The notes beneath the pieces were generated by a model. It was not told the DNA's origin and did not search any database. It saw only the letters and a list, made by a program, of their open reading frames with translations. A program made the position numbers and the translations under genes. From an uncultured Flavobacteriaceae bacterium (GTDB lineage: Bacteria > Bacteroidota > Bacteroidia > Flavobacteriales > Flavobacteriaceae): a DNA stretch of 32,703 nucleotides. Shown here in pieces: positions 32,069-32,703 of this stretch (within the stretch, counting starts at the first letter, position 1; every line of letters starts with the position of its first letter). The stretch spans positions 1-32,703 of the forward strand of contig CAJWXC010000010.1 in NCBI GenBank assembly GCA_913048215.1, in the 5' to 3' direction.

Positions 32069-32703
32069 ATGGGATTTTTTGATTTCCTTACTGAAGAAAT
32101 TGCCATAGACCTAGGTACGGCAAACACGCTTATTATTCATAACGATAAAGTAGTGGTAGATGCGCCGTCTATCGTTGCACGTGATCGTGAAACTGGCAAA
32201 ATCTTAGCCGTTGGTAGAGAAGCTGCATTAATGCAAGGAAAAACTCATGAAAATATTAAAACCATTAGACCTTTAAAGGATGGTGTAATTGCAGATTTTG
32301 ATGCAAGTGAGAAAATGATTAACGTTTTTATCAAAGACATACCAGCATTAAAGAAAAAATGGATTACTCCATCACTTAGAATGGTAATATGCATACCAAG
32401 TGGTATTACAGAAGTTGAGATGCGTGCTGTAAAAGAAAGTGCAGAACGTGTAAACGGAAAAGAAGTATACCTAATTCACGAACCAATGGCTGCGGCTATT
32501 GGTATTGGAGTAGACATTATGCAACCAAAGGGAAATATGGTGGTAGATATTGGAGGTGGTACCACAGAAATTGCGGTAATAGCCCTAGGAGGTATTGTTT
32601 GTGATAAATCTGTGAAGGTTGCCGGAGATGTTTTTACCAATGATATTGTGTATTACATGCGCACCCAACACAATTTATATGTTGGAGATAGAACTGCCGA
32701 AAA
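32069..32703 (+). CDS. mreB: Rod-shape-determining protein MreB, 5' part (runs off window)
   Basis: This gene is absent from the ORF track because it has no stop inside the window. From ATG 32069 the frame reads MGFFDFLTEEIAIDLGTANT, then LIIHNDKVVVDAPSIVARD, GKTHENIKTIRPLKDGVIADF, IPSGITEVEMRAVKESAE, LIHEPMAAAIGIGVDI and the second nucleotide-binding loop VVDIGGGTTEIAVIALGG. MreB is a bacterial actin homologue that forms membrane-bound filaments and directs cell-wall synthesis and rod shape. About 211 of roughly 340 residues are present, and they look intact. purH upstream is a common neighbour in flavobacteria. Confidence 0.96.
   Translation, partial: MGFFDFLTEEIAIDLGTANTLIIHNDKVVVDAPSIVARDRETGKILAVGREAALMQGKTHENIKTIRPLKDGVIADFDASEKMINVFIKDIPALKKKWITPSLRMVICIPSGITEVEMRAVKESAERVNGKEVYLIHEPMAAAIGIGVDIMQPKGNMVVDIGGGTTEIAVIALGGIVCDKSVKVAGDVFTNDIVYYMRTQHNLYVGDRTAE

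Noticed and set aside
1-32703. CRISPR arrays, insertion sequences, rRNA
   Set aside because: I found no regularly spaced direct repeats, transposase motifs with terminal inverted repeats, or rRNA-like stretches.

Overview
The window is an AT-rich chromosomal segment that fits a gliding-type marine Flavobacteriaceae bacterium (Bacteroidota). Three things support this. It carries a gldJ gene immediately upstream of murF. It encodes a cell-surface protein with a C-terminal type IX secretion (T9SS) sorting domain. Its promoters follow the Bacteroidota pattern (TTG, about 19 nt, TAnnTTTG), and Shine-Dalgarno sequences are largely absent. I see no rRNA, insertion sequence, integrase or CRISPR array. 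Most of the content is core genome plus a few accessory modules.

Layout. 1-3.8 kb (+): the 3' part of gldJ, then murF, tRNA-Val(UAC), and a secreted DUF4476 protein with a Met/Asn-rich head. 3.8-7.5 kb (-): folC and a 12-repeat BNR/sortilin-like beta-propeller protein. 7.5-7.95 kb: intergenic, with a probable small membrane ORF interrupted by a one-base frameshift. 7.95-12.5 kb (-): NhaD antiporter, amino-acid dehydrogenase, DUF2452 protein and AnmK. 12.7-13.9 kb (+): acyl-CoA dehydrogenase. 13.9-17.3 kb (-): Der, Era and GalE. 17.6-19.0 kb (+): FolA and FabD. 19.1-20.3 kb (-): a DegT-type PLP aminotransferase, divergent from waaA (+). 21.7-23.2 kb (-): DUF2461 protein and an HTH-S24 repressor. 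23.3-23.6 kb (+): a small repetitive lipoprotein. 23.6-28.3 kb (-): a heavy-metal (probably copper) handling cluster. 28.4-28.9 kb (+): a free methionine-R-sulfoxide reductase-like GAF protein. 28.9-30.2 kb (-): a MacB-type permease. 30.5-32.7 kb (+): purH and the 5' part of mreB.

How the genes work together. MurF, AnmK and MreB serve peptidoglycan synthesis, recycling and cell shape. GalE, WaaA and perhaps the DegT aminotransferase serve surface polysaccharide or LPS. FolA and FolC belong to folate metabolism, and PurH uses a folate cofactor in purine synthesis. FabD and the acyl-CoA dehydrogenase act in fatty-acid synthesis and breakdown. Der and Era are ribosome-assembly GTPases. GldJ belongs to the gliding/T9SS machinery that would export the BNR protein. 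The most system-like block is the metal cluster. Its probable transcription order is DUF3347 lipoprotein, HYC_CC_PP-type protein, HMA-MauE membrane fusion, TonB-dependent receptor, periplasmic HMA protein, small membrane protein. Four of its six products carry Cys-pair motifs, and two of its genes are coupled by TAATG.

The points most worth a second look are: a FolC whose conserved N-terminus can only begin at an ATT codon; three tandem TTGGA-N5-TCCAA-like operators at the S24 repressor, whose promoter predicts a leaderless mRNA; the metal cluster; the frameshifted small membrane ORF; and a tandem CDT heptad in the DegT aminotransferase. The ORF track allows TTG and GTG starts, and I moved four starts inward on that basis.
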